A stretch of 64,000 bases of DNA, from the NCBI GenBank assembly GCA_037127315.1, contig JBBBDQ010000225.1:489001-553000 (forward strand), read 5' to 3'. The DNA is from Ascarosepion bandense. Taxonomy: Eukaryota > Mollusca > Cephalopoda > Sepiida > Sepiidae. The stretch's first letter is position 1. Each line of letters opens with the position of its first letter. Shown one piece after another: positions 46,074 through 58,265 of this stretch. The notes beneath the pieces were generated by a model that made no database searches, was not told where the DNA came from, and was given only the letters and a program-made list of their open reading frames with translations. Made by a program: the position numbers and the translations under genes.

Positions 46074-46589
46074 CTGAAAAACTCAAAAGGAAAGAAATAT
46101 GTAAAAGAAAAGATTTTTGCCCAGTCTGTAAACAGTAATGTTCTTCCAATAATTTAAATGACTGCTTGTAACAGTGAAATGAAATCACATTATAACAAAG
46201 TAGTTTTGGGAAATCAAAATCAAAACCTTTGTTTTTACTACAACTACTAGTTTGGAACAAATGTTTGTAGAATTTTTCAACATTTTTAATAGGTAACATT
46301 TGAACATATGATTTTGTTGAACATGTAACTGAAATTTGACAAATGTACATATTGTGAAAGGTGACATTTCAATGTATCTTTCTATATAATTCATGTGTAG
46401 ATTGTGAAATTTTAAATATTTTTATGTTAAAAGTGAAAATGAAAAGAAATGAGATATATTTTTATCATTTCATACTCTTTTATTTCTGGAAAGAAAAAAA
46501 AGTGAACCCCTCACCAAAGAAAAAAGAAGATATATATCATTTATGAAGAAATGCATGGATAACAAACTTTTGTAAAATCTCTATTATGG

Positions 46590-48260
46590 CAAGGGAAATT
46601 TATAGACTTATCAAAATCCTTGACTCTAAGAAGGCCACTTGTTTGCATAAAATCCGGCCTGTAGTTACCCCTAATTTTGCTCAAACTTTTTGAATGCTGC
46701 CTGAAGGAGAGATGCTTTCCAAGCCTATGGAAGGTGTCAACTGTGTGCCCTGTTTTTAAGAATGTGGGTGAGTGCTTATCTTTATTGCAATTAGCCTTGT
46801 TAGTGTCGCCAGCAAACTATTCAAATTTAAAATCAACAAAGATTGTGAACACCTCAACATGAACAACCTCCTGAGTGATAACCAGCATAGATTTTGCACT
46901 GCTAGATCCACAACCGATATCTTAACTCACAGAATAAGAGAGATGCTAGACAATAAATTTATCATGAGGACCTTTGCCTTAGACATATTAAAGACTTTTA
47001 ACAATGAGTGGCATCGGGGATTGCTACATAAACTCTCCAGCTATGGAATCTCTGGAAGTGCTTTCTCAGTTATCAAGTCCTTCCTAACAAGTAAATCCAT
47101 GAAGGTCATGGTTAACTTCATCAGAAGCACATGAGATCAATGCCAGTATATCTTAGGGACACCTTCTTGGTCCTACTGTTTATCAACTCTATATTAATAA
47201 TCTGCCTTAGAACATCCTCTGATCTTTAGTGAATATCTATGCATATGATACAACAATTTATAGGCACACCTCGAAAAATATGGATGACCAGAACCTGGCA
47301 GCTGATATATCCTCTGACCTCATCCTAGTGGCTTAATGGATGAAGGACTGGCTTGTAAAATTCGATACATCTAAAACCAAACTAATAATGTTCTACCATC
47401 AGTAAACAGATCCTAAACTTTCACCTATCATGATAGATAGGTGGGTAGTCTTAGAACTCAGATCACTTCAGACCTTAAGTGGAATATATATATTTCTATT
47501 GTTAAAGATGCTGGAAAAATGATTGGTTTGTTGTACCATTCCAGCAAGTATCTGACTCCCCCTGACATACTCTATTTTTACAAGAGCCAGATCCAGCCTT
47601 TGAGATTTGAAAAAGAAATCACTCGATTGGCAGTCGAGAGGGAGGGAAAATTTATTCACCCAAAAATCATTTTACTCAACCTATTCCATTTTCTTAATAG
47701 TCGCCTTACGTAAACATAGCGTGAATCGCTGACAGAAAACAAAAAATGAAATTTTAATTAAAATTTCAAATGTGTTAGAAAGAATTTTAAAATTTTAAAA
47801 AAATAATAACAAAATTTGATTTTTCCTCTTAATAATAGCATAAACATTTTGATGACAAAACCTTGTTTTTATTAAGTTTGGGCCCTTTTAACATCATAAT
47901 ATGCTGTTTTTTCTACTATGACTATTTCCATGGTAAGTCTTCCGAGGAGCTACATTCTTTGGTTTTACCAGCTCTGATATTTGCAACTGAGACCTATCAT
48001 GCACTTGCACATGGATGTATCATCCTCAATCCCTTCTTATTCTATTAGTAAGAAGTAACTACCTTTCAGACTTTGTGAACCAGACCCTTGGGCATATAAT
48101 ATATACCTAACCACTACAATCTTAACCTCTTTATTTAGGGTTAACTGTTATCTTTCCTACCTAACCATATAAACTGCACTATTTGTCTTCTCTTATGCTC
48201 ATACAATACGATACAGTAATTCTCTAAGTGGCCCTTGGGCTTTGTATTTGATGAACATTA
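46590..48260 (+). pseudogene. LINE-B relic, second copy
   Basis: Contains LFECCLKERCFPSLWKVS, NNLLSDNQHRFCTARSTTDIL, ALDILKTFNNEWHRGLLHKL, SSYGISGSAFSVIKSFL and DLKWNIYISIVKDAGKMIG, matching the 30.6-kb copy in order. The middle (47600-47930) is unrelated AT-rich sequence, after which YDYFHGKSSEELHSLVLPAL resumes. Many stops. Confidence 0.5.
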
Positions 48261-48730
48261 AAATTGAAAAAAAATGTTCCATAGCTGAGAGTACTGTTTG
48301 TAAATATTACTAGGTTCAAAAGTAGAAATTTTGATCGGAAGACTGAGAATGTTCTGGTAGACCTACAATCATTATGATGACTGAATTGAAATAATAATAG
48401 AAAATAATGCAGGTTACACAATTTGGGTCAATACAGAGATACTCCACATATCTCATATGAATGTTATAAGGCATTTGAAAAAAAAAACATAAATGTGAAA
48501 ATATATATATGTGATTACTATGATGTTTGATATTAATGGAAAAAAAAATAATCATGGACTGTATTTGCGATCACTTGTTCAAATATAATAAAATCAATCT
48601 ATTTTTCAAAAAAAAAAATTACAGGTGATGAAAAATGTATTGTTTACAACAATGTGGAGTGAAAATTTTTCTGGTGAATACAACTGGAAGTTTATTTCCA
48701 CTAGGAGAAAAAGGTTTGCAGTATTTTGCA

Positions 48731-48925
48731 CCTTTTTTTTTTTTTTAAAATCATATCACCCCAAGCAAGGCGGTAATGCCACTGATGTGCAGAGGGGGCT
48801 ATGTAAGAGTGAAAAGATTAGAAAAGAGAAAGCCGGAAACCACATCCTAAACAGGGAACAAGGGATGAGCCTCCTCACCTGTTCAAGAGACATGGGTGGA
48901 GTGTGAACCAGGCGATAGTTTTAAG
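48731..48925 (-). mobile_element. Mini LINE-A: 3' tail fused to 5' head
   Basis: On the minus strand the element opens with the LINE head (CTATCGCCTGGTTCACACTCC, then CTTGTTCCCTGTTTAGGA) and passes, near 48835, directly into the LINE tail (ACTCTTACATAGCCCCC, GTGGCATTACC, GCCTTGCTTGGGGTGA) and poly-A. About 190 bp remain of 3.5 kb; endonuclease and RT are absent. Confidence 0.5.
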
Positions 48926-49980
48926 GCATTGTATTAAAATAGTCATGAAAACAAATGTTCATCAGAAAATATTTTTTTATATGAAGGCTTCCTTACACCA
49001 AAAATAGTAGGGTTTTATAGCTTAAGAGTAAACAATATGAAAAACTGAATCAGTGTATAAAGCTCAAATTCTAGCTGAGACAATTTCTATTCACTTTATT
49101 ACTCATAATTTTATTTTATTTTTGTGATGAGAAAAGAATTAAATCAGTTCATACAGAATTTTTAATAGACCCTCAGTTGTATGTGTATATTAATATAAAA
49201 CCAAGAAAATGTTCAAGTAAGGTTTGATCCAGTTTTTATAATTGAAATAAGCTGTGTATTCTATTTTGTTCAATCAATCAATAAGTTCTGGTAGGGATAT
49301 ATCATGTGAGTATGTTATTAAAGCATCATCATTGTGTTAGGGTAAGTGAAGTTATTCCGTATAATTTGAAGATATAATGAAATCACTATGAGGGAATGAG
49401 AGAAAATATTCTTGAGTTAGAAACAATGAAAAAGCGAGGAGGATCTTGCTGAAAAGAATTCTAGAATTAATTAAAAACTAGAAATACCTGCAAAAATTTA
49501 ATGGTTTTCCTATTTGAATTTTCTGATGAATTTTAATTCTTCAGTTAATGACTGAATAAACTCATGGTGTGTTCTATGATAATAACATGTATCTAAAAAT
49601 TCCTCTGTCATAGAGTTAAATGTTTGAGCTTAAACACTTTAAAAATATTGCAGTAACAATCATAAATGTGAATGCTGGAAGTGTGTACAAATGAAAAGAA
49701 TTGAAATTAATAACTTTTTCCATTTATTTCAACAAACTTTAAATGCTTCTATCTTCCCCTTCTTTCTTTCATTCATATGTCAGGATTTTCTGAGCAATCA
49801 AAACAGAATAATCCATTATTTATGAAGTATAAGCAAGAGACATTAAACACTTCCCTAGTTGTAATGAATTTGATAAAAGTCACAATATGGTCAAGTCGTA
49901 CTACATGTCAATATCTGAAATTGTCCTTGGATTCTGATTTACTAAGTGCTGCTTACATGTGGCACAAGGCCGAATGTATA
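48926..49980. other. Intron sequence
   Basis: AT-rich, no feature recognised. Confidence 0.5.
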
Positions 49981-50064
49981 GGGTATCCAGTGAGGATCGA
50001 ACTCACTACTCAGTTGTAATGATTCTAGCGAGACAAGCTTGTTAGCCATTACACCATGCCAAGG
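49981..50064 (-). repeat. tRNA-like sequence, SINE head or tRNA pseudogene
   Basis: The minus strand reads GGCATGGTGTAATGGCTAAC (A-box-like) and GAGTTCGATCCTCAC (B-box-like), but the acceptor stem does not pair and no tail is visible. Treated as a tRNA-derived fragment. Confidence 0.5.
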
Positions 50065-51990
50065 TGTACAAATTGTTCTTGGATTTTGTTTGTTGATATC
50101 AGCAAATCTTCCATATAACCAAAACTGTTAGCAAGAGCTACAGTTAGTAAATTTACATATAATAACATGAAATTACAATTCAAAAAGTCATGGATCAGTT
50201 GATTTTTCGGATCTGCAAATAAAAGTATAATACAAGATTTGATTTGAGAAATTGGATATCTTCTATGACTTTTGTAATAGATGTTGTTATTACCATAATA
50301 ACCAGACTAGTGGTCAGAAGTATCAAAGACCCAACCGTGGCAAAATTGGATGGCATCATAAAAGAAAGAGGAACCCTCTTGATCAATTCAGAAACGAGAA
50401 AAGAATAGAGGAAAAAATAATAGTAAACAAGAAAATAATAGATACAATACAAAGCAACAGTAATAAGGTAAAGCAATGGTAACAGAAAAAAAAATTCATA
50501 AAGACAGACTGAGTCAGATGAGACCTAATGTCTAGGAAGAAATACCAGCATGCACCTGTGTAGTTTTGTTGATGAATTGAAGTGGGGAAAGTATTTTACA
50601 ATCATTACCAGCATGATTGGAACCTACATATGATTTAAATGTTATTATGATTCCATTGATGACCATAATAAAAAGAAGGTAATATGACAACAAAGTAAAA
50701 ATATTTTGAAATTTAGTGATGACAAATGTGTTTCTTCCTTATGACTCACTTTCTTTCCAGCATTAAATCTGGGAAATGATCTGTCATCAGTTTAAGAAAT
50801 GAAAAAAAAAAAAAAAAAAAAAAAAATAGAGATTAAGAGAATAATTAATTTAGCTCCAAAGGTTAGTCCTCTTTATCTGGTATATTTTTTCTTTACTAAA
50901 TTATTATTACAATTAATATATAATTTGGCAAGGCTTGAATCCATCACTTTCCTACCCATGTATGAAATGTTATGCATTTTAATCTTTGAATTAATAATCC
51001 ATATTAAAACAGTTTTAATGAAACAAAACCCACACCGGAACTATGAATTCTAAAATAAAAATATGACATAAAATAAAATAAACAATTTACAAAAGTAACA
51101 TTTTTATTTTACTTTATTGTTCAGAAATAAAGTAATTATTGTTATGCTAACTTATTTATGTTATAAATAGACATTTTTTTTATGATTATATAAGAAGAAA
51201 AGTAGAAGTAGAAAAAATTGACTCTTAAAAATGAGTGGCTTAGTTGCATAATTAGGGTTAACATTTTTTACCTCATTGACAATATCTAAAAAACTAAGAC
51301 ATTAATAAATGATTTATCTAACATTACAATTTTACAGGAGAGCTGCAATGTTGGTTACTTTCATTTTGGAGAAGGAGAGATTTTGCAGAAAAATGGGCAC
51401 CATATGTTAAATGAACTTCAACTACAGACTTGGACAAAATATGTTAGCATATGATGACAACATCATTTAAGAGCAAGTGGGAAACTGAGTAAGGGAATCA
51501 AACAACCCTCTAGAAGCAAAAGATTCAAGTGGAGATGAAGCAGAGACATAAGCAAGACACCCACCCACAACCTCACTGAGAAGCACTTGTCAAAAGAGAC
51601 TGCATCTACTGTGATCAAGAAATTGTGAGGAATATAGTGAATAATTGAATAGCAATTCTTGTCATCAAAAAAAAAGTAAGTGCTAACATGTTTCTTGTAT
51701 TTTTTGCTGGACACTATATTAATGGAAGTTAGGACATGGATATTAGCGGCATGGCTGGTTTACTCTCATATGCAATTCACTTCACCATAATTGTGTGAGT
51801 AATCACTTCATTTTACTGGTAAGTTATGCAGCAATAAAGACAATGTGAAAGAGTGAGGATTGGAAGCTAACACCATTAAAAGCCACAGATATAAACTCAT
51901 GAAATGTGTTTCTTACGAGATAATTTTATTATTCTGCTAAGAAATCATACTTTTTCTATCTGAATTCCTGAGATGAAAAATTATCATGAT
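50065..51990. other. Intron sequence
   Basis: AT-rich with an A26 run at 50801-50826. ORFs such as 50799-51053 start in the A run and are unsupported. Confidence 0.5.
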
Positions 51991-51992
51991 TA

Positions 51993-52440
51993 TGCACTAA
52001 TCTACAGAGTGCGATGACTAAATTGTAGCCATTTTATATTTAAGTTTTGTTTATGTGCATTGTTTGTTTTTGTCAACTGCACAGTATAGGAGGCTCAGTT
52101 GGGTATTTTCTGTGAGAGAAAAAGCACCATGGTGCAATTCATTCTGCTAGAAATTTGAAAATGGCATGCATTGGTGCTGGAAGCTTCAAAACAATCATTT
52201 CAGAGTGTTTGAGTATCAATTTGAGGACAGTGCAGAAGATTCAGAAAAAAAGTTGGATGAGTCTAATGGTGTTTATAAAGGTACAGCAGCTCAAAAAACT
52301 CACTCAGATTGTTCTGATAAGAAAAGAACTCCTAAATTTGTTGGTGAGGGCCTCAGACTCAACACAGAGGCCTATATCAAGTACTGCTCTGGGTCAAAAG
52401 GGTGGCTATTGGAAGACAACAAAAAGCAGATATAAAAAGC
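51993..52440 (+). mobile_element. IS630/mariner-type element, right-truncated
   Basis: Begins CAGAGTGCGATGACTAAATTG, matching the left end of the element at 55196. Plus-strand transposase words: KTHSDCSDKKRTPKFVGEG and related sequence in shifted frames. The right terminus is missing. Confidence 0.5.
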
Positions 52441-53075
52441 GGATACAGACAGACCCCAGCAGGCAGACCTCGAGGAGAAGAGTGTAATCAACATCCCCTT
52501 GATCTAATTCAAGTGGCTACTACACTTGCCTCTTTCCTTCTCTCCTGTCTCAAAACTGCTTACTGACCTAAAGAGCAACTATATCAAAGACATTCCTCAC
52601 TTACATGCTCCCCACATTCCTAAGCATTGATTCTCTTTCAGCATATTATTTGCCATGAACATTTTAACCTCCGTTGGACTTATATTCAAGTATTACTGTA
52701 ATTGTAAAAAAACATTAATTGATATGTGTGTATATAGAAAAATGTTATTTTTCTATTCAAATTGCCTTTCTTGATTTTATAATCATTTTATGACTTATTG
52801 TGGGCTATCTACCACAAGGCCGAATTCCGTTAACCTGCAACATTATACAATTACCCTTCACCAGAACGGAATCCCACTACAACTAGAAAAAGAATAGATA
52901 AGCAACCTGCTATACCTACTTCAGGTAACCTTCTAGCTAAATTGTTTTTTGTTTTTTTTTCAGTATCTATGTTAAGAGATATCTTGCATTAGTTCATTTT
53001 TCTTAATAAAAAAAACTACCAGTGTATGAAATTTACAGTCTGACTTATGGATTGTTTATGACTAAGAGGTTACTC
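52441..53075. other. Intron sequence
   Basis: AT-rich with a short segment at 52800-52890 that may be another diverged repeat. No gene seen. Confidence 0.5.
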
Positions 53076-53079
53076 AAAC

Positions 53080-53420
53080 ACTTAGCCAAAACCATTACCC
53101 ACTAGGCCATTGTTCCAATTTGATAATAGAATTTTAGAGCTTGAAACCAAATGTCTTTGCTTTTCTTATCAAAAGCAACCATATGAAGTTCAATTCTATG
53201 TTTGATTTGCTGTGGTATTTATTGGTGCTTAGTTTGTCAGTGGATTCTTTTCTTTTTCATAGGATAAACAATGGAATCCTCATGGACTGAATAAAGAATT
53301 TGGTTTGAAATTTCTAAAAGGTTACTGAATACAACAAATACTCAGAGAAAGCTGAAGGGTACAACAGCTGAAACATTGTAGCTCAAACAACCAAGATGAG
53401 GATAATACTTTGAACAGATC
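53080..53420. mobile_element. SINE remnants
   Basis: A tRNA-like head on the minus strand at 53080-53120 (ATGGCCTAGTGGGTAATGG) and a plus-strand SINE tail at 53260-53420 (AATAAAGAATTTGGTTTGAAATTTC, CAACCAAGATGAGGA) matching the 54.6-kb copy. Confidence 0.5.
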
Positions 53421-54145
53421 ACTGAATAATAATTATACTTTTTGTTACTTGAAAAATTCAAATTCAATTCATTGTCATTGAATTTAATATCATATCTACA
53501 GATTTAAGAGCAGTCATATCTGATAATGTTTTATGAAACCCCCAACCATATCATATTTAGTGGCCAAAAGTGTGTTTCTTGTTTCACATAAATACTGTAA
53601 TCTTTTATAATAAATTGTAATTCAGTATACTCAACATTCTAGATGCTCATATGACATCAATAAATTTGTATTTTGTTATTATATCATTGAATGGTTTCAA
53701 CACTGTTCAAGATAAATAAACCAAGTAATAATTGTTGTATGAAGACCATGTGTAAATAATCTTGTTTTGTCACTCATTCAGAAATCACAAAACATAATCA
53801 GTCTTAAATCTGTATATGATCATTGTTTTCAGGATTTATTATGACCTAATTGATTCAAAACTTACATATCTTTTTTGAAATACATTTTAATATCAAAAAT
53901 GTTTTCAGAGAAAAACTTCTTGAATAAGCAGATTTTGTATTTTACAATTTTGTCAAGAGAATGTTCCCCACCATTTTCTTCTTGGTTAATAAAATCCCTA
54001 TCTTAACCATCAAGAAGTACTCTACCATATTTTATTATTTGAATACTATGTCAGTCAGAACATGATACATCATATGATATTTAAACCAAATAAATTAAAT
54101 AAAAGTAATCATAGTCCTTACAGAAACCTGCAGGTAATAACAAAC

Positions 54146-54223
54146 CTTTTTTTGGTTGTCTTCTTCCAAACGTCTTAGCTTTGTTTTTATAGTAGAGTTT
54201 TCTTGGTTTAATGTCCCAATTTG
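54146..54223 (-). CDS. IQCE: IQCE-like exon b, coiled coil
   Basis: 78 nt, exactly 26 codons in phase 0, between acceptor TTTTTAG and donor GTTTGT. It encodes a charged heptad-type segment containing KTKLRRLEEDNQKK, one of the closest matches to vertebrate IQCE (TKLRRLEEEN as remembered). The intron to exon a is about 3.6 kb and holds IS630-type and SINE repeats. Confidence 0.5.
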
Positions 54224-54415
54224 CTAAAAAGTAATATAAATACACCTGTAAATAACATAATTCAGTTCTTAGTATTTGTTTATAAATTAAAATGATACTT
54301 TAATCAGCCCAGTTATTTGAGAAATAAACATTTCTTAAAAAAGAAACAATAATATTTACATACATCATTAGTTTTCAAATGATAATATTTGGGATTCATA
54401 AAGAACTACTTTGCA
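54224..54415. other. Intron sequence after exon b
   Basis: AT-rich; no feature. Confidence 0.5.
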
Positions 54416-54419
54416 TATT

Positions 54420-54830
54420 TATCTATATTTCTGAGATTAGGTATTGTAATTACACTATTTACATTGTTCAAATTGTTGTCCTCATCTTTGATTCAACCAA
54501 TGCTTTTATCTACTGGGCTATGTGTCCTCAAGGATAAAAGTATTGGTTGAAGCCAGTGACTTGACTCAAAGAATTGTAAGTTTAATACCTTGCTACAGCA
54601 TAGGTGAACAAAAACTTTGAGAGTTGAATTAAAGGGAGATAACTGATACTGAACCATCTGGAAGAGGCATAGCTCCTGGAACTAGAACAATCCATCCCAG
54701 TGAATGAAATAAAGAGTTCAATTTGAAATTCCATTCACCTGAAAAAAGGTCAAGTGTACAATGGTTGAAATATTGTGAATATGGCAACAAAGATGAGGAC
54801 AAAAGTCCAAACAATGCTTTGCATATTATG
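54420..54830 (+). mobile_element. SINE with inverted partner at its left end
   Basis: The tail (ATGAAATAAAGAGTTCAATT, GATGAGGACAAAAGTCC) is at 54700-54830. At 54440-54540 the tail sequence occurs inverted (GTTGTCCTCATCTTTG). The central head forms a hairpin with arms AACCAATGCTTTTATC and GATAAAAGTATTGGTT around CTACTGGGCTATG. Looks like two heads joined. Confidence 0.5.
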
Positions 54831-55195
54831 TACATTTTTGCTCTCATATATGAATGCATTTCATGTAACAAGAAAATGGAAATCTATTAATCATATATAT
54901 ATATATTTTTAGGTAAGAGAAAAATGAACAAAAATTTAATTAAAAAAGCAAAGACCAATTGAAATAACTTTGTGAAAACATTTTCATTTCAGTTATATTG
55001 ATAATATGATAATATATTGGTATTCATTGATATTTGTTTAATATTTATTTCACATATACATGTAAATTGATATATAATTTACTAAGTTTAGGAAAAAAAT
55101 TACATTTGTCAAATATCCAATGCAAAATAAATCTCTGTGAACGGTTTGTGATATTAGTAAAAATTACTGCATTCCCACAAAATACTATATGTACA

Positions 55196-56070
55196 GGGTG
55201 CGATGGATAAATCGTCGTCTAAATTACATAAAAAACAAAAATAACACTGACATCTCATTTTAACAGATATATTTACCAAAGTTACACAAAAACATCTTGA
55301 AATACTAAAGAGTAAATTTATTCAATAAAATCATCATTGTCTTCAACCATGGCCTCCAGACAAATTCCAAATTTCCTTCATCTCTTATGGATGGTCTTCT
55401 TATTTAAGTTGGTGCTGCTGCTATAATCCTTGCCTTCAGTCCATCTTTGATGTTACAAAGAATTTTGTTGGTATCTTGCTCAACTGTGACAAACATAATA
55501 ATCAAGGGGACTGCGGTCTGGGGAGTTAGGTGGCCAGATGTATGGTTGATGTGGCCACAGAAATTTTCTGACAGACATTCCTAATTGTGTGGCATGGTGC
55601 AGAGTCCTGTTGCTAGACACTGAATTTTTCAACAGCCACCCTTTTTATCCAGGGCAGTATTATTGCCTCAAGGCACTTGATATTGTGTTGAGTCTGAGGC
55701 CCTCACTAACAAATTCAAGAGTTCTTTTCTTATCAAAACGATCAGAATGAGTTTTTCAAACTACTGTACCTTTGTAAACACGATTGTAATTATCATAGGC
55801 TCATCCAACTCTTTCTGAATTCTTTGCACTGTCCTCAGATTGATACCCAAACACACTGAAATATTCATTTTGGAGATTCCAGCACAGCACAACATGCCGT
55901 TTCCAACTTTCTGGCAGAGTGAATTGTGTCATGGTGTTTTTTTTTTTTTTTACAGATGATGCCCAATTAATTTTACTATACTATGCAGTTGACAAAATCA
56001 AAAACAAACATCATGTATGTGCAAAATTGAAAATAAAAATGGTGACAATTGACCTATCGCACCATGTATA
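55196..56070 (-). mobile_element. IS630/mariner-type element with both ends
   Basis: Left TACAGGGTGCGATGGATAAA and right TATCGCACCATGTA are inverted repeats. The minus strand keeps transposase words KTHSDRFDKKRTLEFVSEGL and IKCLEAIILPWIKRVAVEKF with frameshifts. About 0.87 kb, half the size of an autonomous element. Confidence 0.5.
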
Positions 56071-56686
56071 GAATGAAATTATATAACATTATTGAGTCAT
56101 TGTTAATCCAAACAAATTAAAACAACAAATTTCTTTCATAATTTTCACCAGCTAGATCTTTAGAAATTCTATTCATTAACAATATTCCTTTTAATACTTG
56201 CAATGTTCTTTCTGACTAGAAATAAGAGGCATAAAACTATGTCTAAATAGCAATTGTGACAAGTATATTTGAATGTCTTTGAAAGTATGGTATTGGTGTT
56301 ATTGTCTTTGAATGAATATTATATAAAATTTTTCTGTCTCAATAAAATCTGAAATGACATTGTGAATAATGGTATTTACTTTCCAGTTGTAATACCATGA
56401 ATGAACCAGTAAGAGATCTGAGAGTAGTAAAGTAACATTGCATTAGAGTTAATATGTTTTGTGAAAGTGTAAATGTTATGTCTGCTGTAGGTAAGTACTA
56501 AAGTGTTTTAATATAGAAACTGGGCCAAAAATGGAATAATTTTCTTAGCAGCAAGTCAATTGCTTAATAATTTGAGTCAATTCATATAGTAAAAGTGTCA
56601 TTTGTATATGATTATAAAGATGAAGAAAACTATAGCCTTAGTGCAGATTTGAACTGTTAACTTTATTAATGTTAGTTAGTTCACGT

Positions 56687-56690
<4 letters not shown>

Positions 56691-56715
<25 letters not shown>
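56691..56715. repeat. (TA)n microsatellite
   Basis: About 12 TA units beside the hammerhead-like motif. Confidence 0.5.
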
Positions 56716-56717
<2 letters not shown>

Positions 56718-56748
56718 AGTAAAGAACTGTTAGAAAAAAAATGTTCTT

Positions 56749-56788
56749 AATCTAACATGTTTCACTTTAATAAGTATCTTCAGAGATT
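56749..56788 (-). ncRNA. Candidate minimal hammerhead ribozyme
   Basis: Stem I AATCT / AGATT, CTGAAGA, one T, stem II ACTT-ATTA-AAGT, GAAA, stem III ACATGT (self-complementary), T, then AGATT. Core bases are present. As at 28874, stem III has no loop and would need a dimer. Confidence 0.5.
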
Positions 56789-57241
56789 TGTTAAAGACAA
56801 ATGATTCAAAAAACTTTTTAAAAATTAAAAAAAATCTTTTAAAAAATCTATAGAGACAGTATGTTGATTGAGGTTTGATTTCATTGATCAGATATGTGTC
56901 AGCATAATAAAGCAATGGATGAATATTTTAAATGTAGAGGAAAAAACTTGTGTGTGTGTGTGTGCCATGTGTAATAAAAACACTAGATGTTTATTATGAA
57001 TGTAAGTATATATAAGCAAAAATACGTGTCAAGCATATTTAAACTATAGGAGAATTAAGTGTGTGTATATGTCATAACTATGTATGTGAATGACAACAAC
57101 GAAATACATTTCTGTTCAAAATTGTAGCAAAAATGTGTCAAGCAATGGAATGAATATCTTTTTAAAATAAAATGAGAGAATCATGTATAAATGTGTGCAT
57201 TTATGAGTCAGTAAAGTTTTTTAAATCATTCATCATTAAAA

Positions 57242-57278
57242 AATCTCTGAAGAAGCTGTTAAAGTGAAACGTTAGATT
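57242..57278 (+). ncRNA. Candidate minimal hammerhead, opposed copy
   Basis: AATCT, CTGAAGA, AGCT-GTTA-AAGT, GAAA, ACGT, T, AGATT. Same design as 56749-56788 but inverted. Stem II is mismatched at two positions, so it is probably degenerate. Confidence 0.5.
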
Positions 57279-57365
57279 AAAGACACTTTTTTCTTACCTA
57301 TTCTTTATTTATCCTATTCATTTTGTCAGATTTTGATCTATATATTTAACTCATGTATAAATATA

Positions 57366-57366
<1 letters not shown>

Positions 57367-57407
<41 letters not shown>
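57367..57407. repeat. (TA)n microsatellite
   Basis: About 20 TA units. Confidence 0.5.
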
Positions 57408-57409
<2 letters not shown>

Positions 57410-57837
57410 TATCAATGGTTACCCTAATAACAGTTAAATTTTGTTTATTAAATAAAAGTAAAATCCAATTATCTGGATTTTCTGTCACAAAATCATTAGT
57501 TTCTTGTGGAATCAGTTTAAAAATTGAAATAATTTAATCCAATATTTTCTAAAGATTTTTTTGACACCAATGAATAGAAGAACAATTATCAGTTGAAGAA
57601 ACATCAATTGAAACTAGCAAACTAAATGAAAAACAATTTATTCAATATACTATTCAGGTCATTGCATTCATTTTTGCTGTAATTAATACAATGTTTTGTT
57701 TGATATTTTCTCACACTTTTAGAACTTTCAAAATATATTTACAACTAATGCTGTTTGCTTTAATCAGTTTTCTCTCTGATGCTATGGTTTTCTTTTATGT
57801 TTATTCCTAGAATAAATTGAACAGCACATAAACACAC

Positions 57838-57911
57838 CTTTCTTAACTGAAGTACTTCATCATAATACTCTTCTTGTGTTTTGTATGCTGGAGTTCCTTG
57901 TAGTGAACGGG
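57838..57911 (-). CDS. IQCE: IQCE-like exon a (most 5' exon visible)
   Basis: 74 nt between acceptor ATTACAG and donor GTGTGT. It begins with two bases that complete a split codon, then encodes 24 residues including RSLQGTPAYK and EEYYDEVLQLRK. The GTPxY block followed by a Tyr-Asp-Glu coiled-coil start matches the point where the vertebrate IQCE coiled coil begins. The upstream exon must end in phase 1; I found no convincing candidate between 57911 and 64000, so it is probably outside the window. Confidence 0.5.
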
Positions 57912-58265
57912 CTGTAATGTATATAAAAGAAATGAGAGAGATTATTTAAAATGTTTAAGTAACCTATGATATTATGGGTAGGCTTTACTAAACAAATATA
58001 TCAAAACTTTCATTTAAAATTACTTATACAGTCCTACTGTAAATACTAAAATATATGCAAGAAGTTATGGGAACAGATACGAGGTATTACATGTCAAATC
58101 AACAAGGGTCTGATGGTCACCAGCACAAATATTTTTAAATCTGATACACTTATAATACAAATTAAATAGTGCCTATTTTACATCTCTGGGTCAAAGAGTT
58201 CCAGACATATGACCCTTTGACCGTTCTGAAAAAGGTGAACAGAATATAGAGTTTAAAAACCTTAA
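57912..58265. other. Intron upstream of exon a
   Basis: AT-rich; nothing recognised. Confidence 0.5.

Larger units (their letters stand above)
2870..57911 (-). other. IQCE: IQCE-like gene body (ten coding exons plus a probable 3' exon)
   Basis: Ten short minus-strand blocks, each bounded by AG acceptor and GT donor, join in consistent phase into about 292 residues of mostly coiled-coil protein. Several blocks line up in order with my memory of vertebrate IQCE: a GTPxY block followed by acidic and tyrosine residues, KTKLRRLEE, DFQRTL, GLKQKILKLE, KTTKIEELKVQMETFY, and LSETILHLNQNVEQL followed by ENQALKKDLE. In vertebrates IQCE binds EFCAB7 and the EVC-EVC2 complex at the ciliary base and supports Hedgehog signalling. 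Exons make up about 0.9 kb of 54 kb, and introns range from 0.6 to 11.5 kb and carry most of the TEs in the window. N-terminal exons are missing from the window. The identification rests on remembered family sequence, not a search; ordered agreement over eight or more exons makes it strong. Confidence 0.5.

Noticed and set aside
49981..50064. tRNA gene
   Set aside because: A and B boxes present but acceptor stem does not pair.
50799..51053. Lys-rich ORF
   Set aside because: Starts in a poly-A run; no other coding sign.
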